Part shown: piece after piece, positions 16,267 through 25,278 of the stretch
Numbering within the stretch: position 1 is the first letter of the stretch
How the letters are laid out: each line of letters starts with the position of its first letter
Assembly: GCF_018704065.1 (NCBI RefSeq)
Contig: NZ_JAGUQP010000025.1
Span: forward strand, 1 to 43,342
Origin: Desulfovulcanus ferrireducens
Lineage (GTDB): Bacteria; Desulfobacterota; Desulfovibrionia; Desulfovibrionales; Desulfonatronovibrionaceae
Length of the DNA stretch: 43,342 nucleotides
Direction: 5' to 3'
Program-made: the position numbers and the translations under genes
Notes under the pieces: generated by a model
What the model saw: only the letters and a program-made list of their open reading frames with translations
Told to the model about the DNA's origin: nothing
Databases searched by the model: none

Positions 16267-16545
16267 TTTCTGAAATGCATTACAAATGGGTTGGGTAACA
16301 TATCTTGGCGAAGCTTGAGGAAAAACAGAGCATCGGTGTGACAAAGACAGATACCTGGTGCTACTTGCCATAACTATCTATAATTTAAATTGAGCGATTT
16401 TTTTGTAGTTCAAACTTTGAGATTGCTTCGCTGCCCTCGCAATGACAGGAGCGAGTTCGTCATTGCGAGGGCAGCGAAGCTGGGCTGGCTTGCCAGTATT
16501 CAACCGGAGTAGATGTGTCCAAGTCCTTGTTAGCACCCCCAGAAA
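16267..16545 (+). mobile_element. MITE-like element, truncated long-form copy
   Basis: Family blocks run from TTCTGAAATGCATTACAAAT through GAAGCTTGAGGAAAAACAGA and CCATAACTATCTATAAT, then the nested palindrome (about 16385-16480), and finish with GTCCAAGTCCTTGTTAGCA. Both terminal repeats are missing and the right half of the palindrome is replaced. It fills most of the gap between the nuclease gene and rpoD; the remainder (16560-16680) holds a word array (CCACTCAACTACTCAACC) and no gene. Confidence 0.7.
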
Positions 16546-16680
16546 ATGCGTTCGTAAATTAACTCCGAAAGTTGAGTGAAAGGAAAAGGCCTCAAGGCGT
16601 AAGTTTTTTTAACCCTTAGCCCTGTCAAAAACCTTTTAACCTTCCACTCAACTACTCAACCAATCGAACCAATAACCAAA

Positions 16681-18444
16681 TCAGCTTTCATAGTAAGATT
16701 TTAAACAAGCACTACGCACAGGATGTCTTAGTTTACGCAAGGCCTTGGCCTCAATTTGCCTGATTCTTTCCCTGGTTACATTGAATAGTTTACCCACCTC
16801 TTCCAGAGTATGGTCGGATTTTTCACCTAGGCCAAAGCGCTTCCTGAGCACCTGTTCTTCTCTTGGGGTAAGCTCAGAAAGTACCTTATCAATGAGCTCA
16901 GAAAGTTTAGTATTGACCACTTCTTCGGCCGGAGCCACGGCCTTTTTATCTTCAATAAAATCGCCCAGGCTACTATCCTCCTCATCCCCAATAGGAGTCT
17001 CGAGGGATATAGGTTCTTTGGCTATTTTCAGCACCTTTTTCACCTTTTCCAGAGGATAGTCCATCCTCTCGGCAATCTCCTCAGGGGTCGGATCCCGGCC
17101 TAACTCCTGAACTAAGTACCTGGAAGTACGAACCAGTTTGTTTATGGTCTCGATCATATGTACAGGAATACGGATAGTCCGGGCCTGGTCGGCAATGGCC
17201 CTGGTAATTGCCTGTCTGATCCACCAAGTGGCATAGGTTGAAAACTTGTAACCGCGCTGATACTCAAATTTATCCACTGCCTTCATCAGACCAATATTAC
17301 CTTCCTGGATCAAATCCAAAAATTGCAGTCCCCTGTTAGTATATTTCTTAGCAATACTTACCACCAGACGTAAATTTGCTCGAATAAGTTCCTGTTTGGC
17401 CTTCAATGCATCACTATTGCCCTTCTTGATTCTCCACAGCACTTCTTCCAGGTCATTCACATTGTGCATACACTTTTCTTCTAAGCGCTGGAGGATTTCC
17501 ATTTTACCATAAATCATTTCCTTGAAGGAAAAAAGCTCCTCCACGGTCATATTCAATTCATCAGCCACAGCAACAGGGTTGATCTCCCGCCTTTCCAACT
17601 TCTGGAATAAATCAAAAATCTCATCCTGACTCTTGCCTAGAGAAAGAATATACGCACTAACATCACGCTGACAATTATGCATCTGTCGTACATAATCTTC
17701 CACATTCTCAATAAGCCTATCGATCAGGGTCTTTTCCAGCTTGATACTCCGCAACCGCTGAACGATTTCGTCCTTATACTCTAAAATTCTTTTCTGAACA
17801 CCATAGACGCGGCGATCAAGACGAGCGCATTCATCTAGTTTAGTATAGATATTCTTTTTCTTCTTGTAGATGGCCTTTACTTCTTCTAACAACCTGATGA
17901 CCCTCTGCTTTTGATTCATCTCTTCTTCAGTAGGATCATCCTCTTCAATAGTCTTAACTACGTCTTTAAGCTTAATCTTATCTTTCTTTAAATCCTCACC
18001 CACTTTTATCAATTCTTCTACTACCACTGGAACTTCTACCAAAGCATAAAGTACTTCCAACTCACCGGCTTCAATTTTTTTAGCAATAAATACTTCTCCA
18101 TCGCGGTCCAAAAGACCAACCGCGCCCATCTCACGCAGGTACATTCGTACAGGATCACTACTCCTTGTAGTGGTATCCAAGACGTCTTCCGTTTCACTTA
18201 TATCAACTGGCCCCTCAGCAATATCGCTGGTATCTTCCGGTACTACCGATATGGGCTTGCCAGCCTTGGCATCAACAATAGTTATATCCAATTGGTCAAA
18301 GATAGTGATAATCTCTTCTATCTGTTCAGGACTATTCACCTCTGCCGGCAAAGCCTTGTTTAACTCATCAAAGGTCAAAAATCCCTTTTTCTTACCTTCA
18401 GCTATAAGCGCTTTAATTTGTTGTACATCTTTTATACTACTCAT
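16681..18444 (-). CDS. rpoD: Primary sigma factor RpoD
   Basis: 587 residues. Region 1.1 lies at the N-terminus ([20 protein letters not shown]), region 1.2 at [20 protein letters not shown], a non-conserved insert in the middle, then the core: [20 protein letters not shown] and [20 protein letters not shown] (2.1-2.2), [20 protein letters not shown] (2.3-2.4), and region 4.2 [20 protein letters not shown]. All are typical of group 1 sigma70, which directs housekeeping transcription. The start has GGAGAGGGGG upstream. It is the last gene of the rpsU-yqeY-mutS2-dnaG-rpoD operon, 74 bp after dnaG. Confidence 0.97.
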   Translation of the reverse strand: MSSIKDVQQIKALIAEGKKKGFLTFDELNKALPAEVNSPEQIEEIITIFDQLDITIVDAKAGKPISVVPEDTSDIAEGPVDISETEDVLDTTTRSSDPVRMYLREMGAVGLLDRDGEVFIAKKIEAGELEVLYALVEVPVVVEELIKVGEDLKKDKIKLKDVVKTIEEDDPTEEEMNQKQRVIRLLEEVKAIYKKKKNIYTKLDECARLDRRVYGVQKRILEYKDEIVQRLRSIKLEKTLIDRLIENVEDYVRQMHNCQRDVSAYILSLGKSQDEIFDLFQKLERREINPVAVADELNMTVEELFSFKEMIYGKMEILQRLEEKCMHNVNDLEEVLWRIKKGNSDALKAKQELIRANLRLVVSIAKKYTNRGLQFLDLIQEGNIGLMKAVDKFEYQRGYKFSTYATWWIRQAITRAIADQARTIRIPVHMIETINKLVRTSRYLVQELGRDPTPEEIAERMDYPLEKVKKVLKIAKEPISLETPIGDEEDSSLGDFIEDKKAVAPAEEVVNTKLSELIDKVLSELTPREEQVLRKRFGLGEKSDHTLEEVGKLFNVTRERIRQIEAKALRKLRHPVRSACLKSYYES

Positions 18445-18518
18445 TTGCCCCCTCTCCTATGCGGGTGTATTTTGATACGGCTTGGTTAAACAAAATTACA
18501 CACATTACCTCTCACAAA

Positions 18519-20225
18519 TTACGAGTGGATTTCCCCTCGCAAAAGAGTTAAAATCCGGCGGATCTCTTGCTGATCACCATTTTTTTGGGCCCGCTCCAGA
18601 GCTAGTGTAAGGTTTTTTTTAGTGAGTCTTTTATTTTCCCTGCTTAAAAAATCCAAATACTCTTGCAGTATAACCTCTTTGCTTTCAGCTAGGAGATCTT
18701 GCTGCATTTTGCTGTGTACAAAAAAAGTTTTTTGCTCCTCATCAAGCTGGGACAATATCTGATCGGTATCATAGCGAACCAATTTTTCCCACAAATCTCT
18801 GGCCCAGTCTGATTTAAAATAATGTGGCATATTCTTTTCATCTAAAATGGGGACATACTCAGGAAAACAAATAGCAAAAGTCAAAATCTCTTTATCTCTT
18901 GAGTTTCGCCCCACCTTTAACTTCTGGCCTACACCCGATGTTTGTGCCTTGTGCTTGTTACCTTGCACCTCCGGTATACTTTGGCGCAGTTCCGTCTCCG
19001 AGAGCTTCAAGCTCTGGGCAATCTTGGGAATATAATAGGCTCGCCATGAAATATCTCTTAAGTTCAAAAGAAAATCTCTGGCCCAGGCCAGAATTTCTTT
19101 GGGAGACTTGTGCAAACTAATCATTGTTAAGCAAAAATCAAGACCATCGCGAGCTTTACCTAGCAATTCATCAAGACTTTTTGGACCATACTTTGTGAGC
19201 AAACTATCCGCATCCTCGCCCGCCGGGAACTGGACCACCTTACATCTTAGGCCCTGACTTAAAACCATTTGCGCACTACGCAAGGCTGCCTGGGCTCCGG
19301 CCTGATCACCATCAAACAAGAGCACAACGCTCCCGGTCAATCCTCCCAGCCTTTTGACCTGCGTCTCAGTGAGTGCAGTGCCCAAGACTGCACAGGAATT
19401 GGTAAACCCATATTGATGAAGGACTATAACATCCATATAGCCTTCGGTAAGCAATACCTCTTGCTTCTGACTAATAGACCGTCTGGCTTGATATAACCCG
19501 TATAAATGCTCACCTTTCTTATAGATGAGGGTTTCACTACTGTTTAAATATTTCGGGTCTCCTTCCCGAATAACCCGCCCTCCAAAGGCCACTACCTGCC
19601 CGGAGAGATTAAATATGGGGAAAATTAGACGACCACGGAAGCGGTCATAGATACGCCCTTGATTATTTTGGCTCAAAAGTCCGGCATCCACGCCTTGCTC
19701 CGGGGTATAGCCAAGAGATTTAAGATGATTTTCAAGGCCATGCCAGTCATCAGGGCTGAATCCAAGACCGAACTTTTGAATCATATCCTGGCTGACTTGC
19801 CGCTCGACCAAGTAATCTCTGGCCATTTTCCCCTTTTTAGACCATAAATTATCTTTAAAATAAGTATAGGCCAGGGAGTTAAGCTCCAGACAAAGCCTTC
19901 TTTTTGTTTTATCTTTTTGCTTATATGGGGTCCGGCTCTCCTCAAGCCTTATTCCGGCTTCCTGTGCCAGCTCAATAACCGCTTCCTTAAACTCCAGTCC
20001 GTTTATTTTCTGATAAAAATGGATGACATCCCCGGCAGCCTGGCAACCGAAACAATAAAAAAAACCTTCATCAGGGTTTACAGTAAAGGACGGCTTGGTC
20101 TCTTGATGAAAAGGGCACGGGCCCACCCACCTGCTTCCGGCTGGCCGCAAATTGACATAACGCCCAATTAATTCAACAATCTCAAGCTGCTGCTTAATTT
20201 CAGCTATGACCTGGTCATCAATCAT
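18519..20225 (-). CDS. dnaG: DNA primase
   Basis: About 568 residues. The zinc-binding domain is complete: CPFH at 37-40 and CFGC at 58-61 (ligands C37, H40, C58, C61). The catalytic core follows with FGGRVI and the TOPRIM motif LLTEGYMDVIVLHQYG / LLFDGDQAGAQAA. The helicase-interaction C-terminal part is present but shorter than in enterics. It makes the RNA primers for replication. The start is ATG 20223-20225 (MIDDQVIAEIKQ); the frame runs six codons further to a TTG inside a word array, which is rejected. There is no strong Shine-Dalgarno. The gap to mutS2 holds MITE copy A. Confidence 0.95.
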   Translation of the reverse strand: MIDDQVIAEIKQQLEIVELIGRYVNLRPAGSRWVGPCPFHQETKPSFTVNPDEGFFYCFGCQAAGDVIHFYQKINGLEFKEAVIELAQEAGIRLEESRTPYKQKDKTKRRLCLELNSLAYTYFKDNLWSKKGKMARDYLVERQVSQDMIQKFGLGFSPDDWHGLENHLKSLGYTPEQGVDAGLLSQNNQGRIYDRFRGRLIFPIFNLSGQVVAFGGRVIREGDPKYLNSSETLIYKKGEHLYGLYQARRSISQKQEVLLTEGYMDVIVLHQYGFTNSCAVLGTALTETQVKRLGGLTGSVVLLFDGDQAGAQAALRSAQMVLSQGLRCKVVQFPAGEDADSLLTKYGPKSLDELLGKARDGLDFCLTMISLHKSPKEILAWARDFLLNLRDISWRAYYIPKIAQSLKLSETELRQSIPEVQGNKHKAQTSGVGQKLKVGRNSRDKEILTFAICFPEYVPILDEKNMPHYFKSDWARDLWEKLVRYDTDQILSQLDEEQKTFFVHSKMQQDLLAESKEVILQEYLDFLSRENKRLTKKNLTLALERAQKNGDQQEIRRILTLLRGEIHS

Positions 20226-20244
20226 TTTTTGTTCAATGTTCAAA

Positions 20245-20261
20245 GTTCAAGGTTCTACGTT
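20245..20261. repeat. Left word arm framing MITE copy A
   Basis: GTTCAAGGTTCTACGTT here matches, as an inverted copy with one mismatch in 17, the arm at 20683-20699 (AACGTTGAACCTTGAAC). The pair lies immediately outside dnaG and mutS2 and encloses the MITE. Confidence 0.55.
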
Positions 20262-20285
20262 TAAGGGTTTTGTTTTGTTGATAAA

Positions 20286-20600
20286 GAGCCTGTGGCCAAA
20301 CCCTATTTTAACCGCTGAATGAAAGTCTTGGTTTCTGAAATGCATTACAAACGGCTTGGGTAACCCAATCTTAATGAAGCTTGCGGAAAAACAGAGCATC
20401 GGGATGAATGGGGCTAAATACTTTGCGATGTTCACCATCACTATCGATAATAAAAGAATAGTTGTTTACACAAAATATCCCATTATGCTCTGTCCGCAAG
20501 CAAGTTTTAGATGGGTCCAAGTCTTTGTACCAGCATGAAAGAAACCAAGACTAGAATAAAACATGGAAATTAAGTTGATAAAAAGTTTGGCTACAAGCTC
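20286..20600 (+). mobile_element. MITE-like element, copy A (short form), TSD TAAA
   Basis: 315 bp. Ends GAGCCTGTGGCCAAACCC and AGTTTGGCTACAAGCTC are imperfect inverted repeats, with TAAA duplicated at 20282-20285 and 20601-20604. The two halves share further inverted blocks (AGTCTTGGTTTCT, TACAAA, CTTGCGGA, CAGAGCAT, GGGAT), so the whole element can fold into one long hairpin. It lies between mutS2 and dnaG within the macromolecular synthesis operon. No open frame inside is credible. Confidence 0.9.
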
Positions 20601-20702
20601 TAAAGGTAATTTAGTAGCAATAAACACATTAACCTTGATTGCCAGACGCTTATGCTATCACTCCTGAAATAAGCTAACATTGAACGTTGAACCTTGAACG
20701 CT

Positions 20703-22979
20703 TCACACCAACTCTACCAATGTTACCCCTTCGCCACCCTGGTCGGCAGGAGCGAAGGTTACTTTTTTTACCCCGGAAATCCCACGCAAATAATCCTGCA
20801 CTGCCTTCTTTAAAGCTCCTGTCCCCTTGCCGTGGATAATTTCTAACTCTTTGCGCCCGGATAATATGGCTTGATCCAGAAACTTTCCCAATTCAATCAA
20901 GGCATCTTCTACTCTTTTCCCCCGTAGATCCAATTTAATAGGCAGATAAGAGGTTGTTTTTTTAAACTTAAAGCCCACTCCTTGCTGCTTGTCACCAACC
21001 CGTTCCTCTATAGGCCCAAGATCATCAAGTTTAACCCATAAGGCAATCCCGCCCAGATCAATTTTTATCTGCTCTTTTTTGCTGTCTTTAGCATCCACCC
21101 GTCCTTTTTTGCCCCAGGGCAGGTAGATATAATTCTGGCCTACCTCAACATCTTCCCAGGAAAACTTCTTGGTTTCCCGCTCTTCCCTCCTTGGCGCAAG
21201 TCTTTCCCGCAACTTGGCCATCTCTTTCAGGGCCTTTTTGCGGCTAATCTTCTGTTCCTTCCACTGCCTGATAATCTCTTGCGCAGCTTGCTTTAATTCT
21301 AAACTCAACCTCTCTTTTTCCTGCTCAATCCGCTTTAATGCCCTGGCATATTTCTCTTCCAGTTCCTGCTGCCTCTTTTTTAATTTTTCAATTTCCTTTT
21401 CCTTGCTCACTGCCAATTCGTTAAGGCGATCAAAAATCTGGCCCTGATCCCCTCCGGCAACAAGCAGGTATTCTTCTGCCCGGGTTAAAATTTCTTCGGC
21501 CAAGCCATACTCGCGTGCCACTTGCAGGGCCTGGCTAGCGCCCACCTGATCATAAGCCAGCTTAAAAAGAGGTTTGTTGGTCTCTGGGTCAAATAGAACC
21601 GATGCAACCCTGACCCCCTCTCTGGTCAGACCATACATTTTTAAAGCCGGAAAATGTGTGGCCAGGGCCACCCAGGCCTTTTTTTCTAGTAGACCGTCAA
21701 CAACTGCCTGAGCCAGAGCAGCACCCTGCGTCGGATCTGTGCCCACGCCAAACTCATCTAAAATTACCAGGCTCCTGTCATCCACGTGGGGATAAAATCG
21801 GGCAAAGTGCTCGATTTGAGCTGTAAAAGTACTTAGATTGGTCTCCAAGCTTTGCTCATCACCTATAAGAACAAAAATCTTCTCCCAATAAGGAATGAGA
21901 CTCCCCTCTTTTAAAGGCACAGGAAGTCCAGACTTAACCATGAGGGCAATAAGCCCCAAGGTTTTAAGACATACGGTTTTCCCGCCTGAATTGCCTCCGG
22001 TGATAATCAGTGCCTTCTGGTCAGGATTTAATTTAAGATCTACAGGCACAACACGTTGTCCGCGCAGAGCTAAAAGAGGATGTCTGGCCTGGTTCAAGGA
22101 CAATAAACCATCACTATTCATCTCTTGAGCCAGACCTGAAATTTTATCTGCCAACTTGCATTTTGCCAGAAGCACATCCAGCTCGACCAACCAGGCATAT
22201 AAAGTTGAAAGCTGTTCTTGCTCCTGCCGGACAAGACCAGACAAATAAGCAAAAACCTGCTCTTCTTCTTTTTTCTCTTCTTGTTTTAGGCTTTGCAGAC
22301 GATTATTTAGCTCGACCAAAAACAGAGGCTCAAAATAGCAAGTTTCGCCGGTCTGAGAATAATCGTGGATGATCCCCTCAAGCCGTCCCTTGAAGTTGCT
22401 CTTTAAAGCTAGGACATAGCGATCTGAAGAAATAGTTAAAAACTCGTCTTGAAGAAAATGAAGAAGGTCGCTATCTTGCAGATAACGCCCCACTTTTTTG
22501 GTACACTGCTCGTGAATGGAACGGATTTCTTGACGCACGGACAAAAGCCCTGGCGAACTCTCATCACGCAAATTACCATCCTGGCCAAGACAACGGCGCA
22601 AACCAGACCAAAGTTTCTGCGGCCAGGAAATTTTTTCACCTAATTTATACAAATCAGGATATATTTTGGAATTAAGCCCGGAAAAACGTTGCCATGCTTT
22701 GTGACCCGCCCTTAGAGTTTCCAAAACGGCCCACAAGCCTTCCCAGGCTAGAATGGCTTCAGGTCTTTTCAAATAATCAAAAATTGAGTCCAGGTCCGGA
22801 AAAAAATCCAACTCAAACCTGGCTTCTTTCTGCCATTTGATAGCCTGGCCCAAAAGCCTGCTTTGCCTATTTATGTCCTGGATATCATGAAGCGGAGCAA
22901 GTTGCAGGCACTTTTCCTGTCCCGGGACAGAAACAGCTTCCTGACTCAAATGCTGGAGGACTTTGTTTAACTCCAGCAT
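20703..22979 (-). CDS. mutS2: MutS2 family ATPase / Smr endonuclease
   Basis: About 758 residues. The P-loop ITGGNSGGKTVCLKTLGL lies near residue 330, Walker B LVILDEFGVGTDP follows, then a long coiled coil (EKEIEKLKKRQQELEEKYAR) and a C-terminal Smr domain (LDLRGKRVEDALIELGKFLD, IHGKGTGAL). MutS2 lacks the mismatch-recognition domain; members suppress recombination or rescue collided ribosomes. The ATG at 22977-22979 (MLELNKVLQHL) has AGGA upstream and fits the family N-terminus; an in-frame ATG seven codons earlier lacks a ribosome site. It follows yqeY in the rpsU operon. Confidence 0.95.
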   Translation of the reverse strand: MLELNKVLQHLSQEAVSVPGQEKCLQLAPLHDIQDINRQSRLLGQAIKWQKEARFELDFFPDLDSIFDYLKRPEAILAWEGLWAVLETLRAGHKAWQRFSGLNSKIYPDLYKLGEKISWPQKLWSGLRRCLGQDGNLRDESSPGLLSVRQEIRSIHEQCTKKVGRYLQDSDLLHFLQDEFLTISSDRYVLALKSNFKGRLEGIIHDYSQTGETCYFEPLFLVELNNRLQSLKQEEKKEEEQVFAYLSGLVRQEQEQLSTLYAWLVELDVLLAKCKLADKISGLAQEMNSDGLLSLNQARHPLLALRGQRVVPVDLKLNPDQKALIITGGNSGGKTVCLKTLGLIALMVKSGLPVPLKEGSLIPYWEKIFVLIGDEQSLETNLSTFTAQIEHFARFYPHVDDRSLVILDEFGVGTDPTQGAALAQAVVDGLLEKKAWVALATHFPALKMYGLTREGVRVASVLFDPETNKPLFKLAYDQVGASQALQVAREYGLAEEILTRAEEYLLVAGGDQGQIFDRLNELAVSKEKEIEKLKKRQQELEEKYARALKRIEQEKERLSLELKQAAQEIIRQWKEQKISRKKALKEMAKLRERLAPRREERETKKFSWEDVEVGQNYIYLPWGKKGRVDAKDSKKEQIKIDLGGIALWVKLDDLGPIEERVGDKQQGVGFKFKKTTSYLPIKLDLRGKRVEDALIELGKFLDQAILSGRKELEIIHGKGTGALKKAVQDYLRGISGVKKVTFAPADQGGEGVTLVELV

Positions 22980-23017
22980 GTTTATTGTCCTGGATTCCAT
23001 ATTTAAGGAGAGTAATT

Positions 23018-23461
23018 TTACGAAAGTTTTTCACGGACCATTTGACTGAGCTCTTTACCGTCAACACGGCCGGCATATTTGCTCATGATAGTCCGCATTA
23101 CTTGGCCCATATGCTGCATCCCTTGGGCATCAAGCTCTTTTATGGTTTCATCAACAATCGAGGACAACTCTTGAAGAGTTAAGGGCGTAGGTAGATAGTG
23201 TTGAAGAATCTCCAACTCTTTCTTTTCTTTTTCTGTTAAATCTGCACGACCAGCTTTTTGAAATTGGACAATGGCATCCTGACGCTGCTTGGCCTCCTTA
23301 CTCAGAAGAGCATGGACCTCTTCGTCTTTTAACTCTCTGCCCAATTCCACCTGCTTATTCTTAATGGCTGCCTTGACCATACGCAAGACAGCCACTTTAA
23401 TCTCATCTTTGGCCTTATAAGCAGCCACAAAGTCTTGATCTAACTTTTTAACCAGTTTCAT
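23018..23461 (-). CDS. GatB/YqeY-domain protein
   Basis: 147 residues, the usual length for free-standing YqeY. Motifs: AYKAKDEIKVAVLRMVKAAI, DEEVHALLSKEAKQRQDAIV, ILQHYLPTPLT, QGMQHMGQVMRTIMSKYAGRVDG. The domain is related to the tRNA-binding tail of GatB, but the stand-alone protein's role is not established. It starts right after the rpsU stop (ATG at 23459-23461 adjoining the TAA), so translation is probably coupled. The rpsU-yqeY-dnaG-rpoD arrangement is widespread. Confidence 0.93.
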   Translation of the reverse strand: MKLVKKLDQDFVAAYKAKDEIKVAVLRMVKAAIKNKQVELGRELKDEEVHALLSKEAKQRQDAIVQFQKAGRADLTEKEKKELEILQHYLPTPLTLQELSSIVDETIKELDAQGMQHMGQVMRTIMSKYAGRVDGKELSQMVREKLS

Positions 23462-23662
23462 TTAAAGAAGATTCATTTTACGTAATTTTTTCATCAATCT
23501 TTTTCTGGCAGCAGCCTCTTTCTTTTTTCTCTGCACACTAGGCTTTTCATAGTGCTGCCTCTTTTTTAGTTCAGAGAGAATGCCAGCCTTCTCGACTTGT
23601 TTTTTAAACTTACGCAAGGCCAGATCAAAATTATCATTCTCCCCTAAGACAACTCCTGGCAC
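23462..23662 (-). CDS. rpsU: Ribosomal protein bS21
   Basis: 66 residues from a GTG start ([20 protein letters not shown]). The choice rests on a strong AAGGAGGTGAGG ribosome site just before the GTG and on the known length of bS21; an open frame extends 13 codons further but would put the ribosome site inside the gene. The C-terminus is the expected basic helix ([21 protein letters not shown] is the last stretch). The protein sits on the 30S platform near the anti-Shine-Dalgarno and helps initiation. First gene of the macromolecular synthesis operon. Confidence 0.96.
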   Translation of the reverse strand: MPGVVLGENDNFDLALRKFKKQVEKAGILSELKKRQHYEKPSVQRKKKEAAARKRLMKKLRKMNLL

Positions 23663-23716
23663 AAACCTCACCTCCTTAAAGAGAATATAAACAATCGCCA
23701 AAGAAGCAAATTATTA

Positions 23717-23745
23717 TCTATAGCCTCTTTTTCTTTTTTTGGCAA
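23717..23745 (-). promoter_or_regulatory. Promoter of the rpsU-yqeY-mutS2-dnaG-rpoD operon
   Basis: On the minus strand TTGCCA (23740-23745) and TATAGA (23717-23722) are separated by 17 bases. It lies just after a terminator and about 55 bases before the rpsU GTG. Confidence 0.6.
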
Positions 23746-23751
23746 GAAAAA

Positions 23752-23776
23752 AAAGAGGGCCCTAGGGCTCCTCTTT
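23752..23776. terminator. Bidirectional-looking terminator between the small membrane gene and rpsU
   Basis: AAAGAGG-GCCC-TA-GGGC-t-CCTCTTT forms a stem with one bulge. On the minus strand it is followed by a T run (23746-23752 region), which would end transcription from the small membrane-protein gene. A T-rich run also follows on the plus strand. Confidence 0.75.
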
Positions 23777-23816
23777 CTTTTTTCTAATTACCTTCAAACT
23801 CCCGTCGTCTATTTTG

Positions 23817-23996
23817 TTATTGACTTTTTCGCTTCTCTGCCAGGGTTTCACACAAAGATTTAAAGAAAACTACTCCCAAGCCACTGCCAATAACCAAGAT
23901 TACAGCGTAAAGAACTCCAAAAAAAATAGCGTGATCAGGCCTCCACCATGGAAGATCCTGGGGAAGCATACTGTGAACAGTTTCGCCATGCAACAT
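23817..23996 (-). CDS. Small single-pass membrane protein (59 aa)
   Basis: An ATG at 23994-23996 preceded by AGGAGG (7 bases) opens a 59-codon frame ending with TAA at 23817-23819. The product starts MLHGETVHSMLPQDLPWWRP, then has one hydrophobic segment (HAIFFGVLYAVILVIGSGLG and VVFF) and a basic tail ending EKRKSQ. That gives a periplasm- or cytoplasm-facing amphipathic start, one membrane helix and a positively charged end, which favours an N-out orientation. The layout is reminiscent of small subunits or anchors of respiratory complexes, but the family is not recognised. It lies 21 bp after the HU gene on the same strand and ahead of a strong terminator, so it is probably co-transcribed with HU. 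Confidence 0.7.
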   Translation of the reverse strand: MLHGETVHSMLPQDLPWWRPDHAIFFGVLYAVILVIGSGLGVVFFKSLCETLAEKRKSQ

Positions 23997-24017
23997 TTTG
24001 GGCCTCCTAAAAAATTT

Positions 24018-24290
24018 TTATTTTACCGCCTCCTTGAGAAGCTTACCGGGCCTAAATTTAACAACTTTACACGCAGGTATCTTAATCTCTTCACCTGTGC
24101 GAGGGTTGCGTCCAGTCCGCTCTTTTCTCTCCTCTACAACAAAAGTTCCAAAACCCGTCAGGGTCAACTTTCCTTCTTTAACCAACGTCTCCTCAACAGC
24201 GCCTAAAAATGCATTCAACGCCTTTTCGGAATCAGCTTTGGTCAACCCTGTTTTCTCCGCAATCTTAGAAACTAATTCAGCTTTTGTCAT
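24018..24290 (-). CDS. hup: HU-family DNA-binding protein
   Basis: 90 residues, the standard HU length: [68 protein letters not shown]. The GRNPRTGE arm that inserts Pro into the minor groove is intact. The start is ATG 24288-24290, with GGAGGAAG upstream; an in-frame start nine codons earlier would swallow this ribosome site. It bends and compacts DNA as a dimer. The intergenic stretch 24291-24504 toward rsmA is AT-rich and shows no other gene. Confidence 0.95.
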   Translation of the reverse strand: MTKAELVSKIAEKTGLTKADSEKALNAFLGAVEETLVKEGKLTLTGFGTFVVEERKERTGRNPRTGEEIKIPACKVVKFRPGKLLKEAVK

Positions 24291-24504
24291 TACAGTCTTC
24301 CTCCTTAATTTGTCCATTTGGCCAAGTAAATTCTCGAAGCCAAATTTTATAAAAGTTTACCCCAATTTAAAATATATCTACAAATTATGCCCCCCAGGTA
24401 AACTAATGAACTTGTGCTTTATCAATTTTTACAGGCAAACAATAGGCAGAAACAAAATTTCTGGGCTTTAGTCAAGACTATTTATAAAAATTAATGCTTA
24501 AAAA

Positions 24505-25278
24505 TTAAAAAATAACCTGGGCCAAACTTCTAATTTGCTCTGGGGAAAGGTCCTCGGGTCGAAATCTAGGACTTATCTCATGCTCTTCAAACCAAAATTT
24601 TATCCTTTCATTCCAATATGTTCTCAATATCCGACCAAGCTGCTTACGTCTAAATTGAAAGAGTAACTTGACTGTCCGTGACAGTTTTTGGGCCTGGACT
24701 CTACCCATAACCTCTTTTTTGGGCTCAAAGCTAAGAACAGCCGAATCCACCTTGGGTCTGGGGAAAAATACATTAGGGCCAACAAAAAATAAAATTTGCG
24801 GGCGGACAAAATTTTGTACCCACACAGACAATGCTCCATAAGTCTTATTTTTTGGCCTGGCCACAAGTCTTAAGCCCACTTCCTTCTGAACCATAAATAC
24901 GGCCCGCTTAAATGTAGGCAGCTGGCTAAAAAGGTCCCACATTATCGGCGAAGCAACATTATAAGGCAGGTTGCCAATAATTTTGAGTTGCCTTACTTTT
25001 TTAAGTTTGGCCCAATAAAATAAAAGAGCATCTCCATTTATTAGGTCTAGGTCTGGCCACTTCTTTTTCAGTTCTGAAGCCAATTGCCAATCTTTCTCTA
25101 AAGCAATGAACTCCTCTACCTGACCATGAATAAGCTGAGTCAGGGCTCCCTGGCCCGGACCAATTTCCAGCACAGTATCTTCAGGGCGCAGTGCCAATTG
25201 GTGAACTATTTTTCGGGCAGTATTCTTATCTACTAAAAAATTTTGGCCCAAGCTCTTTTTCGGTCTGCACCTGGTCAT
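24505..25278 (-). CDS. rsmA: 16S rRNA dimethyladenosine transferase (KsgA/RsmA)
   Basis: 257 residues. The SAM-dependent methyltransferase core shows KKSLGQNFLVDKN, VLEIGPGQGALTQLI (motif I), the acidic end of beta 2 at IALEKDW, DLINGDALLF and the catalytic NLPYNVASPIMWDL (NLPY). It dimethylates two adjacent adenines near the 3' end of 16S rRNA as a late assembly step. Its ATG overlaps the stop of the DUF2062 gene upstream (ATGA type), so the two are translationally coupled. The C-terminal helical domain is complete. Confidence 0.96.
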   Translation of the reverse strand: MTRCRPKKSLGQNFLVDKNTARKIVHQLALRPEDTVLEIGPGQGALTQLIHGQVEEFIALEKDWQLASELKKKWPDLDLINGDALLFYWAKLKKVRQLKIIGNLPYNVASPIMWDLFSQLPTFKRAVFMVQKEVGLRLVARPKNKTYGALSVWVQNFVRPQILFFVGPNVFFPRPKVDSAVLSFEPKKEVMGRVQAQKLSRTVKLLFQFRRKQLGRILRTYWNERIKFWFEEHEISPRFRPEDLSPEQIRSLAQVIF

